In this document: piece after piece, positions 37,801 through 47,192 of the stretch | Layout: each line of letters begins with the position of its first letter | Numbering within the stretch: the stretch's first letter is position 1 | From: Chlamydomonas sphaeroides | Lineage: Eukaryota; Chlorophyta; Chlorophyceae; Chlamydomonadales; Chlamydomonadaceae | Length of the DNA stretch: 64,000 bases | Direction: 5' to 3' | NCBI GenBank assembly: GCA_001662425.1 | Contig: BDDC01000004.1 | Location: 85,439 to 149,438, forward strand | Notes under the pieces: model-generated | What the model was told of the DNA's origin: nothing | Databases searched by the model: none | Seen by the model: only the letters and a program-made list of their open reading frames with translations | Translations under genes and position numbers: made by a program

Positions 37801-38157
37801 GGCGCCGCGGCCTGGGTCAGCCCTCTGTTCAGCCGCAGCGATGTTGCGCCGCTGCTGTCGGTCGGCTACCGGCCGACCCGCAGCCGCGCAGGGGGGTTGG
37901 TCGTGCAGCCGCCGCCGCCTTCGCCGCGCTCGCCACCGCCGCCGCCGCCTGCTTCGGTGCTGTTGGACGGCGACGAGGAGGAGGACGAGGAGGGGCGGGG
38001 CGGGCCGCTGCCGCCCGCCAGCCCCTGGCTGTGCGTCACGACGCTGGATGTGTGTTACGAGGAGGATGCGGATCGGCTGGTGTCACTGCTAGACCAGGTA
38101 CGGCAGTGGTACGAGCGGCAGCGGCTGGCGAGCAGCTGCCGAATGATTGGGTTCTAG
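15180..38157 (+). CDS. VPS13: Giant VPS13-family lipid transfer protein, 21 exons
   Basis: A bridge-like bulk lipid transporter of membrane contact sites. Exons: 15180-15273, 15417-15520, 15726-15812, 16007-16552, 16797-16922, 17102-17653, 17775-20315, 20472-21317, 21471-27515, 27675-28301, 28515-32274, 32429-32592, 32752-32867, 32995-33034, 33333-33470, 33634-35304, 35550-36110, 36337-36447, 36614-36886, 37055-37285, 37573-38157. The sum is 6406 codons with every phase closing. The N-terminus is a chorein domain (MFEGWAADLLATSLGRFVD, then GVLENVRLRAEAFDYLKLPV, IPWGNW). Residues about 809-850 hold the IWQYAGRAVLHDLRERRRAW segment. GWSWSGG (about 5147), YRIDNCSG and ADGPTRVL mark the SHR-BD/VAB region. 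LLGSLDIFGD and GGVGSMVRSVTF are the ATG-C-like helices. PRFVDPGSPLQRY and the final 270 residues fit the PH-like end. At about 6405 residues it is roughly twice yeast Vps13; the excess is Ala/Gly/Ser/Pro-rich, polyQ, HHHHHHH and (QS)n insertions, mostly in exons 7, 9 and 11. Confidence 0.93.
23521..23616 (+). repeat. (CAGAGC)n hexamer repeat coding Gln-Ser
   Basis: Roughly a dozen in-frame cagagc units, then several degenerate copies, inside VPS13 exon 9 (residues about 2316-2350). They encode alternating Gln-Ser, followed by Ser-His variants, and sit just after a run of seven histidines. Likely length-polymorphic and disordered. Confidence 0.9.
25779..25817 (+). repeat. (CAG)13 repeat coding polyglutamine
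   Basis: Thirteen pure CAG codons in VPS13 exon 9 (residues about 3069-3081). A shorter interrupted CAG/CAA run lies at about 16099-16122 in exon 4. Confidence 0.92.
37286..37572 (+). repeat. G-rich GGGCT repeat in VPS13 intron 20
   Basis: This whole interval is intron 20. From about 37300 to 37380 it consists of gggct/gggctg repeats with runs of three to five G on the transcribed sense strand. Such DNA or RNA can form G-quadruplexes; no function is shown. Confidence 0.75.
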
Positions 38158-39314
38158 GGTGGACACAGAGTGGCGCTATGGCTCGACAGCGGCTGTGGTG
38201 GTGTGAGGTGAAGGGCACAAGCGACTTAGGTGCGAAGTAGCAGCTGCTCAGATGTTCGAGCGGGAGTGTTTGCTGTTCGGTTGTTCTAGATTGTGAGCGT
38301 GCAGCGGACGGTCAGTTGAGTTGAGTATGTAGGGTGCGCGTGAAGTAGTCAGGTGGGCTGGTGGGCGCAGGATCGGTGTGCTTTGGTTGTGGGCCGCGTA
38401 TGTGTATTTGAGTTGAGGGCGGCAGGTAGGCAGCTAGCCGTAGGCGCAGGATGAGCGGCTGCGGTGCGGACACTGACTAGCAGCCATGCAGGCCGCACAC
38501 GGCCGAGTGCAGTGTGTGGGCAAAATATCAAGACTGTGGTAGAGACAAACAGCAGCTGCCGGTACCAATGCATTACAGCCTGGTAGGACCCGCGGGTCTG
38601 CCATGCCTACCCGCGCCGATACGCGGCGGTGGGCACCGGTTGTGTCACGTTGCCGGGCATTGCAACTCCGTCCCTCCTGGCATGGAAACTTCATATGGAC
38701 GTCAAGCCTATACATGCACTTCGCTGGCTTCGCTACCAAGCAACACCCCGCAGCACAGCCTGCGCCCCTTCGCGCTCGAGGGCTTGGAAAGCCGACTGCT
38801 CATCTCCCCCGGCCTCCCCATGCATGGCCTTCCACGACAAGCGCACAACGCGGTTCGGCGGCTGGAAGCACGCCGCCGTAACAGGTTCAGTCGTCGCTCG
38901 CCCTGTAGCGACAGACTGCTGACACTCCTGCGAGAGCCCAAGTGAAATTGCCGATCTCCGGCGACTGCCCTCACTTGGACCCCGGGGTGTTGCTGCCCTC
39001 GACCCCACCCGCTAAGCCCCAAAACGACCGGTAATGTAGCCACTGCGCAATGCATACAGTTGCGATGCGCTCATTGTATAACAAGAGAAGGTCATTCAGT
39101 CATTCAGTGGCAGCGTTCGGGGGCAGCAATCCTGCCATCCCCCCCTGCCTGCTCACGCTGCCACGCTGCGGGGCGCACCTAGCGGCTGCACCTGACGCAC
39201 CGCACGCACGGGGCCGCCGCGGCGCCGCTTACACCGTTAAAGCCCATCCCAAGAGCCCAACACCCGCGCCACTCTCCGCTGAGGCCGAGGAAGGTAGAAG
39301 AGCCGTACCGCGCG
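38158..39314. other. Intergenic, 3' of VPS13
   Basis: No coding exon is recognised. Base composition is lower in GC than in the VPS13 exons, for example around 38240-38330 and 39040-39100. It presumably contains the VPS13 3' untranslated region and, at its right end, the 3' end of the opposing disrupted gene. Confidence 0.5.
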
Positions 39315-40684
39315 CTAGCGGCGCACTGTGGTGCCGCCAGCCGCCTTGCTGCCGGCCCCAAACGCCAAGTCAGAGCCCGCGGGTGCCCCACCCGTGACGG
39401 GGCCCGGGCCTGAGCCGGTGCCGCCGCCCAGGCCCGGGGCTTGCGGTGGGCCGGAGAGCCACAGCTCAACAGGGAGCTCGTCAAGGACCCAGGATTCGCC
39501 CAGCACCAGCCCCGGGCCGCCCGCGGCGCCGACACTTGTGCCCGTGCTCGTGCCAGGATCCATGCGTCCAGGACCAGCCCCCGGGCATTGACACCAGCGC
39601 CCCTGCCAGGCTCTTGGTTCGGATGCGGACTCAGGGCCGGGCCAGCGCCATCAAAGACGACTTCCTAGACGCCGCCGTGGAGGAGGCCCGCGACGCCGCC
39701 GGAGGGCAGGCTCGTGCCGCTGTCGGCGCGTTGGCCCGCGCTGCTGCTACGGCGCGAAACCACTGCGCCGCTTGGAGGCAGACCCGGATTCTCACAGGGG
39801 ATGCCCGCGCCCCAGCCAGGCCTCAGGCCATGCTGGCACGGCCGCAGGCTGCACGATACCGAGCCAGCCCGCGCCCCGTGCCCCCCAACGCCATGGGCGT
39901 TAGGCCGACGGCCGCCTCCGCCGCCGCCAGCCGCTGCTCAATGCTGGGCAGCTGGCCCTGGCCGCGAGCCGCGGGCGCGGCGGCGGGTGTCCGGGGCCCA
40001 GGCGCGGCCGGCAGCAGCCACGGCGCTGACGGCGGCGCCATGCCGGGCCCAGCGGTGGGGGGGCTCCCGCCCGAAGCCGGCAAGCTCCTGCACCGGGTGC
40101 GCCTGTGGCTGCCAGTCGTGGCGTGGTGGCGGCAGCTGCCCGGCCAGCCGGTGCTGCGATAGNNNNNNNNNNTTTGGCCGGCCGCTGCTGCGGCTGCGGC
40201 TGCAGCTCGGCCAGGGCCGGCCGCAGCTGATGGGCCGGCGTCTGCGGCAGGTGGCTCGGCTGCCGCTGCTGCTGCGGGAGCTGGCTCTCGAGGGCCGGCT
40301 GGGCCGCAGGCCATTGCAACTGCACCAGGGGCACGGGCTCGGGCACGGCCGCGGCCGGCTGCTGCTGCGGCGGCGGGGACGCTGGCGTCATGAAGCAACG
40401 CAGTTCCTTCATTTCCGCCAGCTTCGTCTGGTAGCGCTGCGTGGCCTCCTCCTGGAAGCGAGAGCTGCGGAGCTTGCGGATCACCACGCTCGCGCTGCGC
40501 CTCTATCTTGCCCTGCGCCTCTGCTGCGGCCAAGCAAGTTGCTGCCTGCGGCGCAGGCGTCCGGTGTGAAGGTGCGCTCCGCCCACACCTGCGCCGAGGT
40601 GATGCTCCTCCAATCGCCCTTGCCATACGTGATGCACTGCCTAGGGCCGCGCAGGAACTCTTGCAGCTGCGGCCGGGGAGCCAT
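39315..40684 (-). pseudogene. SANT/Myb-like coiled-coil gene, disrupted near assembly gap
   Basis: Read leftward from ATG 40684, the first frame gives an N-terminal segment with LQEFLRGPRQCITYGKGDWR then SITSAQVWAERTFTPDAC, which resembles a Myb/SANT repeat (YGKGDWRSI is the usual second-helix phrase). The protein then continues only if the frame changes twice within about 60 bp. After SNLL (near 40534) it moves to a frame reading AAAEAQGKIEAQRE. Near 40490 it moves again to VVIRKLRSSRFQEEATQRYQ, a clear charged coiled coil followed by Gln/Pro-rich sequence up to the N gap. Beyond the gap, LPSIEQRLAAAEAAVGL (near 39900) and an 82-codon frame ending at 39315 may be later exons. No GT-AG pair explains the shifts. 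Either this stretch is poorly assembled, as the adjacent N run suggests, or the gene is decaying. Transcription-factor or transposon-derived origin cannot be separated. Confidence 0.4.
40163..40172. other. Assembly gap (10 N)
   Basis: Ten unresolved bases interrupt the disrupted SANT-like gene. The true length of missing sequence is unknown, so frames on either side should not be joined. Confidence 0.99.
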
Positions 40685-42617
40685 GTCACGACGGATGCAG
40701 TGCGCGGCCGAAGTGGAACTACATAGATATGGCTAGCGCCACGGAGCAGGAAGCGTTGACCTTAGTAGCGCACCGCGGCTGCGTTCCCCCGGCGCAGGTA
40801 GCTGAGTTGTTGTTTCCAACGCACAGATCAACTTACCGACAGCAAACAGTGAAAACGCGCTGGGGTCTTAGACGCCGAGAGGAAGTCAGCGGGAAGCGAG
40901 GGCCCGGGGGAGGGCCATCTCCCCTGCGAGGGCCATCGTCGCTCGTCATATCTTGTGCCGAAGAGCTTAATGGAATCCTTAAGGTTCTGGCGATCTCGTT
41001 TGCCGGCGTAGGAGGTGATGCCCAGTCCTCTTGTGTCTTTATTTCCCGTGTCAGACCGGGTCGGTCGTACCTGCACCCACCCCGCCCCGCACAGTAAGCG
41101 TACTTGATTCGCGACGTTCCCTCAACCAAGGGCTCCCCTACCCACAACACTGGAACCCAGGCCCTGGTCCAGAAGCAGCGACACTTGAAATACTAAGATC
41201 GTGACCGGACGCAAGGAGCCGAGCGGCGCGTCGCATTGTTTTCGCCACAGCTGGTCGCCGAGAGAACGCAGAGCGCTAGCAGCACTGCAGATGTCGTGCA
41301 TCGTGAAGCTTAAGGCTAAGCGTACGTGTGTCGGGGTGTAGGCGGAGTGGCGGACCTTTGGCCTGATCCCCTCGTGTCGGTCCTGACCACCATGTCCATT
41401 GATACGTACCGACTTCCGACTGACCCAACTGCCGCCGATTATTTGTTGATTGTTCGCATTGGTTCCCCGGCCCACATGTCCAACTTCCCAGCGTTCCAGG
41501 CTTCCGCTTCTGTGTTGATGAGCACCGACCACAGTGTGTACTGCAAGCTGCGGTGTTATGTACACAGCTGGTGCACTCCCTGTCATAGCTGCACTGGTAT
41601 AGCGTGGAGGGGTCGTCTCGTTCGGCGGACTAGAGTGGCGGGAAACGACAATAGGGGCCAGCAGGTATCCCCGACACGACTCCTGGCCCCCTGGCAGCTT
41701 GTGAAACGCGTTAATTCTGTTCTCGTCGATAGCGAGCTATCTAGCAACGCGCTTTCAAGGCTGCCATAGCAAGCGTAAGACCTGAGCGAGGTATTTGGAA
41801 CCAGGAGGTTGTCGGAGTCCACACAGCTTGTGTATGTGTTTGGGATCCCCCTGAACCTTGTGTTATGACCCCCGCACGTTTCTCGCGCCTGCAGCTCCTC
41901 TGCAACTTGCGGCACACCTAAGAGCGATCATCCACCTTTGTGAGACGTGCAAACCTGTGAAGCTGTCCGCGTCCGAATGGGAAGCTCCTCGGTGATGATA
42001 CTACCTCGGGGTGGGGGGGGGGCCAAAAACCATACCGGCTGAAATTTGTAAAATAGTGTGCTCATGTGGAGATAGGCCGGGCGCCAAGTGGTACCCGCGT
42101 GCCGTGGCGGTACGGCGCCGCGAAGGGTACTTGACCTGCTCGATAGCGCCACACCCATTCGGAGTGCGTTCGACACCATATCATTACGGCTGTATCCACA
42201 TAACGAACAGCGCTACTCGACACCCACGTTTACGAACGCGACTCGTCAGTTTTGCTCAACAAATCTGCTAGCGACCATCACAGTAGTTGCTAAACAGCAT
42301 ACTTCCCGTCCTTTGCACAGAGGCAGGGGAGCAAGCTCCCGCCGCGAGGTGCCGCGAAGTCCCGGCACTGAACGGAACGCGATGTTACTTGCCGGCCTCA
42401 GCAAGTTGAGAAGGAAGAAGCCGCCAAAGGTCGCTGTCAACATTGTGAACTTATCAACGCGTAGCAGCGTCGCTAATCGGGTAGGATTAGGGTGTCGCTC
42501 CAGTTCCCTATTGCGCTTGCACCCCGACGGACACGATAGCATGCATCATAAGGAGCTGCGGGACTGCCGCGGTGGCTCCTCGCGCAGTGAAAACCGCTCC
42601 CTGTCCCGTTGAATCGG
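40685..42617. other. Long non-coding stretch with lower GC
   Basis: About 1.9 kb without a convincing exon. From roughly 41100 to 42600 the sequence is distinctly less GC-rich than the rest of the window, and the open frames are short on both strands. It may hold unrecognised 5' exons of the VASt gene that follows, since that gene's first visible exon starts at an acceptor-like CTACAG. No transposase, reverse transcriptase or terminal repeat was seen. Confidence 0.45.
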
Positions 42618-45600
42618 ATGGCCCTACAGGCTGGGAGTGAGCCCCTCACCTCGCCGGACGCCTGTCTGACGCCGACACTCAACACCCAACCGTCGATGCC
42701 GGCTGGCGACCAGATGTTAAAACCAGAGGAGCACGCCGACGCCACGCCAGCGCACCCCGGCACCCCTCCCGGCCAGCTCGCACTGCACAGCCGCATGTCC
42801 TCGCGCCAAGGCAGCAATCTCCGCAGCGTCTTTGCCAGCGTGCAGACAGAGATCCCTGCGTTGCAGACAGCAGAAAGCCCTGTAAAGCCGGCCGACCAGG
42901 CCACGATCAGCAGCACCGGTGCGGTCGACGCCCACCACGCCAGCAGCGTTGGCGCCTGCAGCGGTACTTCATTTGACTTTGAAGCGCCGGATGTTGACTC
43001 CCCGTCGCAGCAGTTCTCCATTCCCGCTCCATTCACGACGTCTGTGGCCGAGTTCTACGTGAGCTGTGGACCGCATACGTTGTGCAGGGAGCTGTACCGG
43101 CACCCATCGCCCATCCCCGACAAGCTCGCGGCCGCCAATGTGAGCCCGCACGCAAGACACCTTCCGGTTTCTCAATGCTGATTGCACGTATGGGACGTGT
43201 GCGCGAACGGTATCAAAAGGGGGTAAGGTTGCCTTGGCTGGGGCTTCCAAAAACGCTCAGGGAGGTCGTTTCGCCATCTGCGCCCGGCCGCCCACAGCGC
43301 GTGACAAACGTGGTGGCCTCGGACTGGGCGCCCGATCCGGAGGGCATCGCGGTGGTCGTACGGCAGCTGTCGTACACCGTGCCATCGCCCTTCGGCCCCA
43401 CGGGGGTCACGGCGGTGCAGAAGGTACGGCCCTGGGCCTTTGCTGTACGTGTCGGGGGCAGTGCGCAGACACGCACACCGCATCGTAAGGGTCCTGCACC
43501 GCCAGGCAGCCAGGCAGCCAGGCAGCCAGGCAGCCAGGCAGCCAGGCAGCCAGGCAGCCAGGCAGCCAGGCAGTCAGGCAGCTAGGCAGCCAGGCAGCCA
43601 GGCAGCGGCTGGCCACTGCATCCTCGCGCTGGCGCAGGCGCTGGCCAGCACGGCACTGACGCCGCCCTGCCTATTGCGACCTCGCGCCAGAAACCCATCC
43701 ATCCCCCATTTGGACCGAACACCCGACGCCACCCATACCCAGTCCCACCGCACCCTGCAAGCCCTCACAAAGCGGAACCTCACCACGCGGGTACCTCGCC
43801 TCGCTCGTCCTCACACCGCACGCCACGGCCCCGCCCGCACGCAGCTGCTGGTCAAGGGCGACGCGGGCTTTGTGCTGGAGGACCGCGCGGTGCCCAACGT
43901 GCGCGGCTGGGGCAAGTGTATGGCGGCGGTGGTGCAGGTGCGTGGACGGGGGCCTCGCCGGGCGCTGGGTCCGCCCTTGCGCATGGCCCTTGCCGCGGCG
44001 GGTAGAGCGTGTTCAGAGTTAGGAACATGTAGTAACACGAGTGTCTGTCCAGAAATAGGAACACACAGTAACACGAATGTGTGTATTTTTTGGGGGGGAA
44101 GCAGACCGCAGGCCCCTGGCGCCATCACGCTGTGGTGCCCCTGCCCAGCCGTTCGCGGCACCCCCTCCGCGAGCGGCTCAGCACGGCTGGGCTCGCCTGT
44201 GCGGAGTGTGGCTTGCGTGCGAGTGGGGCGCATGCCGAGCTGCCGGCCACCCGCACACCTTGTCGCGCAGCACGCCGAGCCAGCCCTCGCATCTTGTAGC
44301 CGCTCGGTTGATACGCCGACGAGTCGACTCGATGGACTTCATGGGCTCCATCGACTGAGATACGGTCGCTGCGCCCGACCCCGCAGGTGGTGGCGCAGCA
44401 CGCCGGACCCAACCGGACGCGGCTCACGGCCTCGCTGAAGGTGCGCGGGATGGGGGCTGCGGGACCCCACCGCCAGGTTACTACGGCGTCCGGCCCTCGC
44501 TCTCGCCTGCCGTGCCGCTGCCGATGCAGGCAGCGGTACAGCTCTAGTCCCCACGCGGGGGCACGGGGGCGAGCCCGCAGCGCCGAGCGGGTCGGCAACC
44601 TCACGCGGTCGTGCGTGCGCCCTTCGCCTGTGTGTGGCGTGTTCATGTGTAGGAACAGATATCAACACCCATATGTTCAGAAGCATAGGATCACATCAAC
44701 ACCCGTGTGTTTAGGTAATATGCAGGTCCCCTGGTAATCCCCTGGTAATAGGTAACATATAGTGTATGTGTCCCACAGACCGAGTGGCTCAAGGGCGGCC
44801 TACTCCTCAACCGGCTCAAGGGCGTCGTGGATGCCAACGCGCCAAAGGACAGCAGGAGGTGCGGCGCCCCGCGATAACCCCAATCAGCGACTCGTCGTAA
44901 ACGGTCCGCGGCCGGCGCTGCGCAGCAGACAGCCCCAGCGCCTCACGTCCCGCCTCTGCACGTCCACCTGCCCAGCCCGTGCCGTACACCGTGACGTACC
45001 GTGGCGTGTGCCGTACTGGTGCCTCGCGGCAGGTACTACTCGGCGCTGATGATGGAGCTGACGGCCAAGTTCGGCGAGGTGCCCGTGTGGCCGCCGCCCT
45101 CCGCCGCGCGCTGGCCCCTGGCCAAGCAGCTGGTGAGCCCCCCGGGGGGCCCGCCGGGCTGGCCCTCCTCACTGTTGCGTTTGCTTGCCTGGCCGCCAAA
45201 TGCCGGCTGGCCGGTTTGGGTCGCTCGCCTGGGCGCCGCCATGCTGCCGGCGCGCGCGTGCACGCCGCCTCCAGCTCGCTGCTCGGAGGTTGCAGACTAT
45301 GATGGCATGCGATTCCTTTGTCGTGCCCCACGCCGCCGTCATGCCCCCGCCTGCTCTCGTTTCTGCTCCCGCCGCCGCCCTCGCAGTCCATCTGCGGCAG
45401 CATGCTGCACGGCAGCATGACCCGGCGGCAGGGCAGCGTCGTGGGCGGGCTGCCGGGCAGGGGCAGCGTTCTGCCTGGCCGTAAGAGCTCGCTGCCGGGA
45501 CGGGCTAGCGGGCTGCCGAGCCGCATGAGCACCATCCCCGACAGCGGCACAAGCCGCGAGATGGCCGCCGCCGCCAGCGCCGGCATGCAGCCCGGCGAGG

Positions 45601-45956
45601 TGGGCGCCGGCGCCGCCGCCGCCGCCGCGATGGCGGCGGACGGCGGCCGCGCCCGCGGCAGCGGCGCCGCAGCCGCCGGGCCCTCGGCCTGGGGCCTCAT
45701 CCCTGGCGGCGGCCTGGGCAAGCCCTTGGCCGGGCACGTCATCGTGCTGCCGGCGTACGTGGGCGTGTTGCTGGTAGGCCTGGTGGCGGTGCTGGTGCTG
45801 CTGGTGCTGGTCGAAGCGCGCGCGGCGGCGCGCGCGGAGCGCAGCGCGGCGGCGATGGAGGCGATGGCGGCGGCGCTGCGCGCTGTGGCGGCGGTGGTGG
45901 CGCCGCAGCAGGGGGCTGGCGCCGCGGCGGCGGGCGAGGCGGCTTGCCGGCCGTGA
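42618..45956 (+). CDS. VASt-domain membrane-anchored lipid transfer protein (copy A)
   Basis: Likely an intracellular sterol/lipid transfer protein of the GRAMD1/Lam/VAD1 type, acting at ER contact sites. Exons: 42618-43139, 43298-43423, 43845-43937, 44387-44440, 44779-44858, 45033-45132, 45387-45956; phases close to 514 residues. After an acidic, disordered N-terminus, the VASt domain starts near residue 140 (TSVAEFYVSCGPHTLCRELY) and runs through VRQLSYTVPSPFGPTG, VTAVQKV, LLVKGDAGFVLEDRAVPNVR, RTRLTASLKTEWLKGGLLLN and DSRRYYSALMMELTAKFGEV. It follows the strand order of GRAMD1 VASt domains. Near residues 443-465 a hydrophobic helix (VIVLPAYVGVLLVGLVAVLV) is the C-terminal anchor, followed by an Ala/Glu/Arg helix. 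No GRAM domain is visible. ATG 42618 lies four codons before a point where copy B has a splice acceptor, so the real N-terminus may be on upstream exons. Confidence 0.84.
43499..43612. repeat. 8-bp tandem repeat in VASt copy A intron 2
   Basis: About thirteen tandem copies of aggcagcc, with tcagg/ctagg variants near the end, lie wholly within the second visible intron of VASt copy A. Simple satellite; there are no spacers, so it is not CRISPR. Confidence 0.9.
44011..44086. repeat. Imperfect 36-bp duplicate with TAGGAACA core (intron 3)
   Basis: Two related units (44018-44050 and 44054-44086) share the pattern TAGGAACA, a short spacer, then AGTAACACGA and a GTGT-rich end. They stand out as A/T-richer than the rest of the intron. 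Related units occur in the next intron. Confidence 0.65.
44641..44760. repeat. Related TAGGA...CAACACC units in intron 4
   Basis: Two further imperfect units (gtaggaacagatatcaacac and cataggatcacatcaacac) followed by a doubled cccctggtaat. Together with the pair in intron 3 they form a small dispersed repeat family confined, in this window, mainly to adjacent introns of one gene. Confidence 0.6.
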
Positions 45957-47192
45957 AGGCGGCCGTGAGGCGAGGGGCTGCGCGGCGGCGGCCGTGAGGC
46001 AGGGGTTGGTGCGGTGGGACCTGCGCGATGGGAGCGGCGCCGAGGGCCATGGGCGCCAAGGGCCGTGGGCTTGGGTGCAGGCTTGCACCCAGCGCGGCTC
46101 GGCGGCTCGTGATGGGGCGCACGGCTCAAGGGTGCGACCCGCTGGGTGCGCGCGGTTGGTGTAGGTCGTGTGACCGGCCTAGGTCGCCAAGGGATGACTT
46201 GGGACCCGGGTGAGCGTGGCTCGTTGAGCGTGGCATCGTGAGGGGCGGCGCTGTCGGGCAGGGGCCCGCTTGATGTGTGGTGTCGCGGGGTCGGGCAAAA
46301 GAAAGGAAGGACAAGGACAAGGACAAGGACGCACAAGGCGGCTGTTGATTTCAATGTGGAGGGATGTTGCGGCGGTACGATACGGCCGGGCGCGGCATGC
46401 GGCGTGCTGCGGCTGCGCGTGGCGGCTGCGCGCAAGGCGTGCGCATGTCACGAAGCTATGAGCCAGGACGCAGGAGGCCGTCTGTCGTCGAGAGGCGGTG
46501 GGTGCAGTTATGAGGTGCACCGCTCTGCTACACGTGACATGGTGTTTGCATGCCGGGTTTCCTTGCAGCCAGCTTCCTTGGAGCAGGTTGGAGAGAAATG
46601 GCCACAGACATGCGCCATGCACAACCCGCCGTGCGTGGCCGGCAGGCTTGCCTGTTGCGGGCAGCGCGCCACGTTGCGAGCGGGGCGGGCCACACCGATG
46701 CCCGCGCAGGGACGCGCCAGGGACCAGATCCTGTCATCACCTATTGTAAACAGATCCTGTCATCACCTAATGTAAACAGCAACACCCCCAGGGCTTCGGC
46801 CCCCACGCGCATGATCGGCCGTCACACCGGTACGCATGCTTTGGCCTCAGCCCTGCAGCAGTCCCAGACAGCGGTGCCAGGCATCAACAAGGACCAGCCG
46901 GGTTCAGCAGCGGCTTCAAGCCGACGCATGTACACCCCCGCAGCCTACCGGCCGGTGCCGAGCGCCCGCCGCCGCCGCAAGCCCGACATCCCAACGTCCG
47001 TGGCCACGAGCGTGACCCACAGCTGCCAGGACATGCCTCTCACGCCCACACGAGCCGTACACGCTAGCAGCACCCGGCCCGCTGGGCGTCCGCCGCTTGC
47101 TCGGCCGCTGTCGCCACGCAGGCCCAGGCGCAGCAGCGCAGCCCCTCACGTCGGACCAGCTAGGACCGGTCCGACCCATCGCCCCCACCGCC
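45957..47192. other. Spacer between the inverted VASt copies
   Basis: This is the centre of the tail-to-tail arrangement and should contain both 3' untranslated regions. It includes an aaggac hexamer run (about 46304-46330) and a duplicated 26-bp element carrying TGTAA. No coding exon is supported; the frames reading through it are antisense shadows or short. Confidence 0.55.
46725..46776 (+). terminator. Tandem 26-bp repeat, each with TGTAA poly(A) element
   Basis: Two direct copies (46725-46750 and 46751-46776) differ at one base, and each contains TGTAAA. TGTAA is the usual polyadenylation signal of green algae, so this is a plausible end for the VASt copy A transcript, about 790 nt after its stop. 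The assignment is inferred from motif and position. Confidence 0.5.

Noticed and set aside
43499..43612. Possible CRISPR array
   Set aside because: Units are 8 bp with no spacers, inside a nuclear intron; it is a plain tandem repeat.
44816..46435. 539-codon minus-strand frame
   Set aside because: Antisense to VASt copy A, Pro/Arg/Ala-rich, and spans that gene's introns and 3' region.
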